Source: Gammaproteobacteria bacterium (lineage in GTDB: Bacteria > Pseudomonadota > Gammaproteobacteria > JABXHR01). Taken from it: a stretch of DNA of 34,352 nucleotides. The stretch spans positions 1-34,352 of the forward strand of contig JABXHR010000030.1 of the NCBI GenBank assembly GCA_013373515.1, written 5' to 3'. Positions 7,224-14,238 of this stretch are shown in pieces. Below the pieces are notes generated by a model that was not told the origin of the DNA, did no database searches, and worked only from the letters and a program-made list of their open reading frames with translations. Every line of letters starts with the position of its first letter. Position 1 is the first letter of the stretch. Both the position numbers and the translations under genes were made by a program.

Positions 7224-8098
7224 TTATCAACCACGACTTTGAGCTTTACCCGATTTTAGAAATCAGCGGTGACGACGATACCGACGGCGTAAAACATGCC
7301 GAGGCGGCTCAATGGCCGCCAGGGCTGGTCTCCACCTTACTCGGCGACGAGGTGAGGCCGCAGTATCTCAGTCACGGCCCAGAGGCATTTCAGCTCGTAC
7401 TTCGCGGCATTAATTTGGCTGACCAAGGTCAGCCGGAAGATATGGTATCGGTGCGCTTGGCTTGGTTTCAAGGCCAGCTGGTCGTGGTGCATCGTCGGCA
7501 TGTCAAATCATTGGTCGAGACGTTGCAGGACACCCCGGCACATCCGTCGGAGTTTGCCTTGATCCTTGCAACGCGGATGACCGATAAGATCGAAACCTTT
7601 ACCTTTGCACTGGATGAAGAAATCGAAGATGCAGAGCAGGCGATGCTGGCGGACAGCGACTGCAAGCCCGATTTGGGGCACTACCGACGCAGTGTCATCA
7701 AGCTGCGCCGCTATTTGCTGCCTCAGCGTGAAATCCTCGCGCACATGGCGCGGGCCAACGATGAGGTGTTTGACGATCGACAGCGGCACCAATGGCATGA
7801 TTTGTCCCAGCGCACCGCCCGTGTGTGTGAGTTGTTGGATGCTTTTCGCGAGCGTTTAATCTTGATGCAGGAGGCCCAAGCCCAAGCGGCTAACGACCGC
7901 CTCAACCGCAATCTCTATCGCTTGTCTCTGATCTCGGCGGTGTTCTTACCGCTGGGTTTTATTACCGGTCTGCTCGGAATTAATGTCGGCGGCATTCCGT
8001 TGGTCGATAGTCCTTACGGTTTTGCGGTGATATTTGGTATATGTGCAGTGTTTGGGGTGAGCATCGTTGCGTATTTCAAGCACAATCGCTGGTTTTAA
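7220..8098 (+). CDS. zntB: ZntB-type CorA-family divalent cation transporter
   Basis: A 292-residue inner-membrane protein with the CorA-superfamily plan: a large acidic cytoplasmic N-terminal domain, a long helical stalk (about 130-230), then two C-terminal helices (about 236-253 and 266-286). The pore signature reads GINVGGIP (253-260), with GIN in place of the Mg2+-transporter GMN; G(I/V)N-x-GGIP is typical of ZntB zinc transporters. The protein ends with positively charged residues after the last helix, also usual. The GTG start overlaps the RimK-family stop (GTGA), which couples the genes. ZntB was first described as a zinc exporter and later evidence favours proton-driven uptake, so direction is left open. 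Confidence 0.9.
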   Translation: MIINHDFELYPILEISGDDDTDGVKHAEAAQWPPGLVSTLLGDEVRPQYLSHGPEAFQLVLRGINLADQGQPEDMVSVRLAWFQGQLVVVHRRHVKSLVETLQDTPAHPSEFALILATRMTDKIETFTFALDEEIEDAEQAMLADSDCKPDLGHYRRSVIKLRRYLLPQREILAHMARANDEVFDDRQRHQWHDLSQRTARVCELLDAFRERLILMQEAQAQAANDRLNRNLYRLSLISAVFLPLGFITGLLGINVGGIPLVDSPYGFAVIFGICAVFGVSIVAYFKHNRWF

Positions 8099-8124
8099 CC
8101 TCAATCCCTGTTAGAATTGCGCCG

Positions 8125-8160
8125 CCGCCGAGCATTTCTCGGTGTGGCGTTATTTTATTT
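8125..8160 (+). terminator. GC-rich hairpin with T-rich tail before the VUT transporter
   Basis: GCCGAG / CTCGGT pairs around a five-base loop (8127-8143), extended by further G-C pairs with bulges, and is followed by an interrupted T-rich tail (TTATTTTATTT). It ends 33 bases before the VUT start. It could end the RimK-zntB transcript or act as an attenuator in the VUT leader. A second short stem, CTCGC / GCGAG at 8163-8179, follows directly before the ribosome-binding site. Confidence 0.45.
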
Positions 8161-8192
8161 CGCTCGCCTATTTAGCGAGAATTGAGGACTGT

Positions 8193-8744
8193 ATGAAAAT
8201 CCTTTGGATTGCACTTTACGTTGCAAGTATCCTGCTTGCGAATCTCACACTGGATAAATTTATCCAATTGCCTGCACTGGGCGATTTCCCGGCCTTCGGC
8301 ATGCTAAGTGTCGGCACCCTGTTTTTTGCTTTTGTATTTACCCTGCGGGACAAATTGCACCAGTTTGGTCTTCCGACGGTATTTTTGGCGATCGGCTTGG
8401 CCTTGCTGGTCAATGTGGCGGCTGCAATTTGGCTGGATACGCCGTTTCGCTTTATCGCCGCATCGTTTATCGCCATTGCCGCCAGTGAATTGGCCGATAC
8501 CGCTGTCTACCAAAAGCTGATGGCGCGCGCTTGGCTAACTCGTGCACTGACCAGCAACGCGATCAGCGTGCCGCTCGATACCATTTTGTTTACTTTGCTG
8601 GCCTTCTACGGCGTGATGTCGAGTCAAGAAATGCTGGAAATCATCTATGCCGATTTGGTGTTTAAAACACTGATTGCCGCTGGATTGGCGGTGGTTTTGG
8701 CATTGGGAATCAAACGTGAGCCCACGGTGGAAGCAACGGCATAA
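8193..8744 (+). CDS. VUT-family membrane transporter (queuosine-precursor type)
   Basis: A 183-residue, largely hydrophobic protein with about six helices. The middle and C-terminal motifs fit the VUT family (COG1738/YhhQ-like): an acidic helix ASELADTAVYQKLM followed by SNAISVPLDTILFTLLAFYG. Characterised members import the queuosine precursors preQ0 and preQ1. A longer frame starts upstream, but ATG 8193 has TTGAGGA at 8183-8188 and gives a clean first helix. Its TAA stop shares a base with the ATG of the next gene (TAATG), so the two proteins are probably made together. The leader contains two hairpins. No match to a known preQ1 riboswitch is evident by eye. Confidence 0.82.
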   Translation: MKILWIALYVASILLANLTLDKFIQLPALGDFPAFGMLSVGTLFFAFVFTLRDKLHQFGLPTVFLAIGLALLVNVAAAIWLDTPFRFIAASFIAIAASELADTAVYQKLMARAWLTRALTSNAISVPLDTILFTLLAFYGVMSSQEMLEIIYADLVFKTLIAAGLAVVLALGIKREPTVEATA

Positions 8745-9115
8745 TGCAGTCGCATCCGTCTCAATTTGTCGATGGTGAGCTTAAGACCATCGACAATGCA
8801 CTCCCTGAGATTGAGACCGAGGTCGAGCATGTGGTGTATCTGCCCACGCTGTGCCTGAAGAGTCAAAACCCCAAAGCAGGTAGCTTGCTTCGCATTCGCT
8901 ACACTGCAGCGGCAAAGCTGCTAGAGCTGTTTGCCCTTGATCGATATATCCAAGCGTACATCGGCCATCCGACGGTGCGCGATATGGAATATTTCGTCCA
9001 AGTGATCGCGCTGGAGTGTGGTCGTGCGCTCGGCCAGCCGGTGACGGTGCTGGCTGAAATTGAATTCAATCAGGTGGCTCAAGGACAGCGGATTGAGGCG
9101 ACCTACCGTCCATAG
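8744..9115 (+). CDS. small protein of unknown function, possible diverged T-fold (QueF-like) protein
   Basis: A 123-residue soluble protein that I do not firmly recognise. It has a [18 protein letters not shown] stretch (Cys37) leading into a beta strand LRIRYTA, then a helix containing [14 protein letters not shown], then [18 protein letters not shown] and a final strand pair VTVLAEIEF / RIEATYR. This order resembles unimodular QueF (preQ0 nitrile reductase), where the catalytic Cys sits in SLCPKTGQPDF before a strand and an E-S-K-S-L-K helix start. The QueF catalytic Asp seven residues after the Cys is a Lys here, and the ESKS motif is reduced to ELFAL, so normal reductase activity is doubtful. 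TAATG overlap with the VUT transporter supports a role in deazapurine or pterin metabolism. Its 3' end overlaps mgsA by 13 bases, convergently. Confidence 0.6.
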   Translation: MQSHPSQFVDGELKTIDNALPEIETEVEHVVYLPTLCLKSQNPKAGSLLRIRYTAAAKLLELFALDRYIQAYIGHPTVRDMEYFVQVIALECGRALGQPVTVLAEIEFNQVAQGQRIEATYRP

Positions 9116-9564
9116 TTAGGGTCGATCTGCCGTGCCAAATAGGCGCGGTATTCGTTGAGGTCTTGTCCGACCTGCAATTTATCCAATGCTGCAAAGCCCG
9201 GACTACTCACCATCAAATCTGCGGTGCTTTGATTACAGGCAATCGGCACGTCATACACTGTCGCAAGCCGCACCAAAGCCTTGATATCCACATCATGCGG
9301 CTGAGCGGTCATTGGGTCTTGAAAAAACACCAATGCCCCGATTTTTCCCTCTGCAATCATTGCACCGATTTGTTGATCGCCACCGAGCGGGCCGCTTTTA
9401 AGTGGGGTAATTTTAAGGCTCGGGCATTGCGCTAATAACAAACGTCCAGTGGTGCCTGTCGCCACAATGGGGTAGGCACTGAGTGATGTTTCATGGGTGG
9501 CAGCCCATTGACAAAGATCATGTTTCTTTTTGTCGTGTGCCACCATGGCAATTGATCGTTTCAT
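9103..9564 (-). CDS. mgsA: methylglyoxal synthase
   Basis: A 153-residue cytoplasmic enzyme converting dihydroxyacetone phosphate to methylglyoxal and phosphate, the entry to the methylglyoxal bypass of glycolysis. The family signatures are complete: [14 protein letters not shown] at the N-terminus, phosphate-binding [10 protein letters not shown] (about 34-43), [17 protein letters not shown] with the catalytic aspartate (about 63), [16 protein letters not shown] with the active-site Asp and His (about 83-93), and the closing [12 protein letters not shown] 9564 has only a weak ribosome-binding site. The length matches the E. coli enzyme (152). The last bases overlap the end of the convergent small T-fold-like gene. 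Confidence 0.96.
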   Translation of the reverse strand: MKRSIAMVAHDKKKHDLCQWAATHETSLSAYPIVATGTTGRLLLAQCPSLKITPLKSGPLGGDQQIGAMIAEGKIGALVFFQDPMTAQPHDVDIKALVRLATVYDVPIACNQSTADLMVSSPGFAALDKLQVGQDLNEYRAYLARQIDPNYGR

Positions 9565-9619
9565 TTTTCTGCAGTGAATTTAAGTTAATAAAGAATTTCT
9601 GTCTAAGTTTGCCAAAATC

Positions 9620-9633
9620 TTACCGATAGGTAA
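9620..9633. promoter_or_regulatory. inverted repeat in the mgsA / DUF1800 intergenic region
   Basis: TTACC-GATA-GGTAA is a five-base perfect inverted repeat with a four-base spacer, placed 46 bases before the DUF1800 start and 56 bases before the divergent mgsA start. Position and symmetry suggest an operator serving one or both genes; the binding protein is unknown. Confidence 0.45.
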
Positions 9634-9678
9634 TATTGTGATGAGCTTCAAACTAACCCTCACACTATAGAGGTGTTT

Positions 9679-11361
9679 ATGCGTATTCGCACTTTCCTTG
9701 GAATGTCGACGTTGATCTTGGTCGTCGCCTGTGGCGGCGGTGGTGGATCCTCAGATTCGAAATCTAGTTCTGTCGCATCTACGGCGCCTGTGCCACAGCG
9801 TGGCGCGAGCGATAGCCGATCAGAGCAGGGGGTTAGCGATGTTCAAGCGGCACGCTTTCTTACGCAGGCGACGTTCGGTCCGACTTATGCGGATATCGCG
9901 GGCTTGCTCGAAACGGGCCGAGATCAATGGTTGGCCGATCAATTGGCCATGCCACCCACTTATCATCGACCCTTGATGTTGCCCAACGAGGAAATGGACA
10001 ATTACTGGCAAATTCACCGCATCGAAGCTTGGTGGAAGGCTGCGCTCCGCGCACCGGATCAACTGCGTCAGCGTATGGCGTTTGCACTGAGTGAAATCTT
10101 CGTTATCTCGGATCACAATGGTGCGGTCGAGCGCCATTCGGTCGGCATGACGCACTACTACGACCGACTACTTGAGCATGCTTTTGGCAATTATCGCGAT
10201 TTATTGGAAGCGGTGACACTTCATCCGATGATGGGACGCTATCTCAGTCACCTCGGCAATGAAAAAGCCAACGTCGAAAAAAATATCCGCCCAGACGAGA
10301 ACTACGCCCGCGAGGTGATGCAGTTATTCACCATCGGGCTGGTTGAGCTCAATCTCGATGGCACAGAAAAATCCGACGCTCAAGGCCGTCCCATTCCCAC
10401 CTACGACCAAGAAACAATCGAGAATTTTGCCCGTGTATTCACCGGCTGGACCTTCGCGCAATCAAGTAGTTGGTTGTGGCCTGCGGAGACGGCTTCAATG
10501 CCGATGGAGGCTTGGCCGTGGTTTCACGATGACGGGGAAAAGACTTTATTACAAGGTGAGGTGGTCCCTGCAGGTTTAAGTCCAGAGGAAGATCTGGAGC
10601 GTGCACTGGATAATTTGTTTTATCACCCAAATGTGCCGCCATTTATCAGCAAGCAGCTTATTCAACGATTTGTCACCAGTAATCCGACCCCAGCCTATGT
10701 AGAGCGTGTGGCGAGGGTGTTTGTCGACAATGGGCAAGGCGAACGCGGCGATTTGGGCGCTGTCATCCAGGCGATTTTACTGGACGATGAGGCACTTGCC
10801 GGCACGCAGGCGCTGCCGAATCAATTTGGCAAATTGCGTGAGCCTTTGATCCAGACGGCTCACGTTTGGCGCAATCTCGATGCACGGTCGAACACTGATC
10901 GCTTGTGGACGTGGCAGCTTTATAAGTCGCATGGTCAGGGCCCGTTGCAGTCACCCTCAGTGTTCAATTTCTTTCGTCCGGATTACACGCCGCCCGGTGA
11001 GATATTGATGGCGCCGGAGCTACAGATGTACAACGACAGCTTGGTGATTTCTCAGCTCAATGAGTGGATGGGAAGCATCGTTTGGGCGGAGCGTTCGCGC
11101 AATGAGGACAACAATGACGACAACCGAATCTTGGTGCATACCGATCAGTGGGAAGCCGACTATCGCGCCCACGGTGGCGACGAACTACTGGATCGTTTGA
11201 ATCTAGTGTTTTTCTCCGGGCAACTCAGTGGTGCCGAGCTCGCGATTTATCGTGCCGCCTTGACGGAGATGGAAGGCTACGACTGGCTGATCGACTCTGA
11301 AAAAATAACCAACTTAATTTTTATGATGGTGACTTCACCGCAATATCAGGTGCAACAATGA
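9679..11361 (+). CDS. DUF1800 family lipoprotein
   Basis: A 560-residue DUF1800 protein. The N-terminus is a lipoprotein signal (MRIRTFLGMSTLILVVAC) whose cysteine is followed by a glycine-serine linker. DUF1800 marks follow: ARFLTQATFGPTYADI, the segment RQRMAFALSEIFVIS, the NYAREVMQLFTIG block, and near the C-terminus SPSVFNFFRPDYTPPG. The biochemical function is unknown. It is almost always followed by a DUF1501 gene, as here: its TGA overlaps the next ATG (ATGA). The start at 9679 is preferred over an in-frame GTG six bases earlier because AGAGG lies at the right distance. Lipid attachment suggests it stays on the outer or inner membrane facing the periplasm. Confidence 0.92.
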   Translation: MRIRTFLGMSTLILVVACGGGGGSSDSKSSSVASTAPVPQRGASDSRSEQGVSDVQAARFLTQATFGPTYADIAGLLETGRDQWLADQLAMPPTYHRPLMLPNEEMDNYWQIHRIEAWWKAALRAPDQLRQRMAFALSEIFVISDHNGAVERHSVGMTHYYDRLLEHAFGNYRDLLEAVTLHPMMGRYLSHLGNEKANVEKNIRPDENYAREVMQLFTIGLVELNLDGTEKSDAQGRPIPTYDQETIENFARVFTGWTFAQSSSWLWPAETASMPMEAWPWFHDDGEKTLLQGEVVPAGLSPEEDLERALDNLFYHPNVPPFISKQLIQRFVTSNPTPAYVERVARVFVDNGQGERGDLGAVIQAILLDDEALAGTQALPNQFGKLREPLIQTAHVWRNLDARSNTDRLWTWQLYKSHGQGPLQSPSVFNFFRPDYTPPGEILMAPELQMYNDSLVISQLNEWMGSIVWAERSRNEDNNDDNRILVHTDQWEADYRAHGGDELLDRLNLVFFSGQLSGAELAIYRAALTEMEGYDWLIDSEKITNLIFMMVTSPQYQVQQ

Positions 11362-12710
11362 TGCAGTCTTTTACTCGCCGAAATTTATTGCGACAAATGA
11401 TGATGGGCGGCCTCGGTGCCGCCGCAGCGGCCAGTGGTCAAATGGCACTGATGCGATCAGCACTCGCGGCCAGCTCATCGATCGATAGCGACTATAAAGC
11501 GTTGGTTTGTGTGTTCCTCTATGGCGGCAACGACTCCTGGAACATGCTATTGCCCATGTCTGGCGATGCGCGGGTACGTTATGAGGATGCTCGACAAAAC
11601 CTTGCTGCGACCGCAACGGTCGCCTCGCGGCTGGGCAACGGCATTGAGGGAGGGCTGGGCCTGCACCCCGCCATGTCGCGGTTAAATGCCTTGGTCGATG
11701 CGGGAAAGCTTGCGGTGCAAACCAATGTCGGGCCGCTGATTGTGCCAACCACATATGACCAATTCCGCAACAATGCGGTGCCTGTGCCGGAACAGCTTTT
11801 CTCGCACAATGACCAACAAGCCACTTGGATGCGTGGCGCAGAGGCCAAGGATATGAGCTTTGGGTGGGCCGGGCGAATGCTCGAGCTACTCGATGATACA
11901 GGTGGTTTTACCCGAAACTTTACCCTCGCGGGCAACAATCTTTGGCAAAGCAGCATCAACGGCAACCCATTTACATTGAGCCAAGAGGGCGTGCCGGAGA
12001 TCAACGGCTTTGAAGGCGATTGGTGGGGGCCGATGCTTCGCAAACGTGTGCACGAGCAAATACAGGCGCTGGCAGATCATCCTCTAGAGCGCATGGCCGC
12101 TCAAGTCACTAATAATGCGGTGATCAACGCCAAATTTGTCCGTAATGCCTTGGCGATGGCACCGAATACGCAAACCGAATTCACACCGGGTAATCATCTG
12201 TCTAGTCAGCTCAAGGCCATCGCACGGCTCATCACCGTCCAGCCGCATCTCAAGCCCAAGCGCCAGGTATTCTTTGTAGGGCTTGGCGGCTGGGATACGC
12301 ACGATGAGCAAAACCAACTGCACAGCGATTTATTGGAAGGCTTGGCCAACGGCTTGGCCGATTTCCAAGCCGAGCTGGATGCATTTGGCGTCGGCCATCA
12401 AGTGACCACTTTTACTATGTCCGACTTTGCTCGCACACTGAGCTCAAACGGCGACGGCACCGACCATGCTTGGGGCGGGCATCAATTCATTATGGGGGGC
12501 GCGGTGAACGGCGGGCGCCTATATGGTGAGCTGCCACGACAAGCGCTCGACAATGGCATCGACATCGGCGGTGGGCGAATGATACCCACCACGGCAAATG
12601 AGCAGATGTTCGCTTCACTGGCATCGTGGATGGGCCTAAGCGTCAGTGAAATCGCTGACATCATGCCGGCAATTGGGGCGTTTGATACGCCGCCAAATTA
12701 TTTTGTTTAG
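11358..12710 (+). CDS. DUF1501 family Tat-exported protein
   Basis: A 450-residue DUF1501 protein, related to the sulfatase/alkaline phosphatase-like fold. It begins with a twin-arginine signal (FTRRNLLRQ, then a hydrophobic stretch ending near SALAASS), so it is folded and probably loaded with a metal before export. Mature-part signatures include KALVCVFLYGGNDSWNMLLP, FSHNDQQATWM, and GLGGWDTHDEQNQ, with the conserved DFARTLSSNGDGTDHAWGGH containing likely metal ligands. The function is not established. It overlaps the DUF1800 gene by four bases and the convergent MATE gene by four bases at its end. Confidence 0.93.
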   Translation: MMQSFTRRNLLRQMMMGGLGAAAAASGQMALMRSALAASSSIDSDYKALVCVFLYGGNDSWNMLLPMSGDARVRYEDARQNLAATATVASRLGNGIEGGLGLHPAMSRLNALVDAGKLAVQTNVGPLIVPTTYDQFRNNAVPVPEQLFSHNDQQATWMRGAEAKDMSFGWAGRMLELLDDTGGFTRNFTLAGNNLWQSSINGNPFTLSQEGVPEINGFEGDWWGPMLRKRVHEQIQALADHPLERMAAQVTNNAVINAKFVRNALAMAPNTQTEFTPGNHLSSQLKAIARLITVQPHLKPKRQVFFVGLGGWDTHDEQNQLHSDLLEGLANGLADFQAELDAFGVGHQVTTFTMSDFARTLSSNGDGTDHAWGGHQFIMGGAVNGGRLYGELPRQALDNGIDIGGGRMIPTTANEQMFASLASWMGLSVSEIADIMPAIGAFDTPPNYFV

Positions 12711-14101
12711 TGGCAGCGTCCGCGCCATGCATTGATATGATCGCGCAGGGCGTGACCAAATGGCTCGTGCTCCGGGTCGACGTTGCTATCAATGAGCTCG
12801 GTTACTAGCCATAACCCCAAAAATGCAAACATGATTCCACCGACGGCTTGGCCAATCAGCACGCCTTCAGCACCCCAGAAATACGCGCCAATCAGCACGA
12901 ATGGGTAGGTGCCAACGGTATTGCGCCCCCAGTTGATCCAAGAGGCGTAACTGGGCTTGCCGAGGTTATTGAAGCTGGCGTTGCCGACGAAGATCATGCC
13001 GTTAAAAATATACGCCAGTGCGAGTGGGCCACAGAATAGGTAGAGTAATTCTAGGGCGATGCCATCTGCCTCGAATACGGCGGCGATATAGGGGCGAAGT
13101 AAATAAAGTACAACGGTCATCACAATGACGTAGATCGTCACAAATTTCACCGCATCTAGGACAGCAGTTTTGACGCGATCGTAGCGTTTTGCACCGACAT
13201 TTTGTCCCACAATGGGGCCAATGGCGCCTGATAGCGCAAACACCACGGCAAACGCAACCGGTGTTAATCGACCAATAATCGCCATCCCGGCAACTGCGTC
13301 TGTGCCATATTTCGCCATCGACCGAGTCACAATCGCCATGCCAATCGGGGTGGCGACGTTGGTTAGGATGGCGGGTAGCATGATGGCCAGTACGGTTTTG
13401 AAATGCGTGTGAATCTGGCTTGGACTTGGCAGACTCATTCCATTGTAATACCGAATTACCGGCCACACCGATGTGATCAATATGGTCACACGCGCTGCGA
13501 CGGTGGCCATGGCAGCGCCTTTGATGTCTAAGCCCAGTACGAAAATAAATATGGGGTCTAAGGCAGCGTTGACGAATGCCCCGGCAAGCGTAGAGTACAT
13601 GGCGCGTTTGGCGTCACCGTGCGCACGCAAAAGCGCGTTAGCGTGCATGGCAATGGCCATGATGGGCATGCTGAGCACAACGATGCGAAGATAGGATACG
13701 GCTTGCGCGAGGGTTTCGCCTGTCGCGCCCAGCGAGGCAATAATTTGCTCTGCGAAGGCATAGACGCCGCCAGCCACCAGAATACTCAAGCCAATCCCGA
13801 TGCCGCTGACTGCATTGGCTTTGCTGCGGGCATCCTCCTCGTCGTCTGCACCAAGGGATTTGGCCACTAAGACCCCGCCCGCGATTGACAGCGCGATGCT
13901 AATGGAATTGGTGAAGAACAATGCGGTTCCAGCATAGCCAACAGCCGCCGCTAGGGCGACGTTGCCGAGCATGGAAATAAATATCAAATCCACCAAGTCG
14001 GCAGCGAAGATTGCCATGATCCCTACGCTAGAGGTCATGGACATGACGACGATGTGTTTTAGCAGACTGCCTTCGACAAATTTGGCGTGCGACTCGCTCA
14101 T
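12707..14101 (-). CDS. MATE family efflux transporter
   Basis: A 464-residue inner-membrane protein with about twelve hydrophobic helices in two similar halves, the plan of multidrug and toxin extrusion transporters that export organic cations against Na+ or H+. Matching features are the N-terminal MTSSVGIMAIFAADLVDLIFISMLG, AAAVGYAGTALFFTNSISIALSIAGGVLVAKSLGA (helix 2-3 region), and the repeat half starting near ANLP-equivalent AILTNVATPIGMAIV, followed by VGQNVGAKRYDR. Start ATG 14101 follows AAGGGG. The substrate cannot be predicted. It is separated by 137 bases from the protease gene upstream, and its end overlaps the DUF1501 gene by four bases. Confidence 0.92.
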   Translation of the reverse strand: MSESHAKFVEGSLLKHIVVMSMTSSVGIMAIFAADLVDLIFISMLGNVALAAAVGYAGTALFFTNSISIALSIAGGVLVAKSLGADDEEDARSKANAVSGIGIGLSILVAGGVYAFAEQIIASLGATGETLAQAVSYLRIVVLSMPIMAIAMHANALLRAHGDAKRAMYSTLAGAFVNAALDPIFIFVLGLDIKGAAMATVAARVTILITSVWPVIRYYNGMSLPSPSQIHTHFKTVLAIMLPAILTNVATPIGMAIVTRSMAKYGTDAVAGMAIIGRLTPVAFAVVFALSGAIGPIVGQNVGAKRYDRVKTAVLDAVKFVTIYVIVMTVVLYLLRPYIAAVFEADGIALELLYLFCGPLALAYIFNGMIFVGNASFNNLGKPSYASWINWGRNTVGTYPFVLIGAYFWGAEGVLIGQAVGGIMFAFLGLWLVTELIDSNVDPEHEPFGHALRDHINAWRGRCH

Positions 14102-14215
14102 GACTACCCCTTCGGTTGCATCGGCGGCATGGACGCCGTGTAGAAGGGGCTAGAGTGTAATCGTTGTCGCAGCTTGCAATGAAGCCGCAAGTGGCGAAAT
14201 ATTGAGTTGATGCAA

Positions 14216-14230
14216 AAATTGGCGCAATTT
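14216..14230 (-). terminator. weak terminator after the metalloprotease gene
   Basis: On the minus strand AAATTG-CGC-CAATTT is a six-base stem running into a short T-run, eight bases after the protease stop. The stem is AT-rich, so termination is probably incomplete. Confidence 0.35.
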
Positions 14231-14238
14231 ACACGAGA

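Noticed and set aside
11579-12043. Minus-strand open frame of 154 codons opposite the DUF1501 gene
   Set aside because: It lies fully antisense to a recognised gene and shows no family motif.
13002-13466. Minus-strand open frame of 154 codons inside the MATE gene
   Set aside because: It is an alternate frame of a clear transporter, rich in Cys, Arg and His as shadow frames often are.
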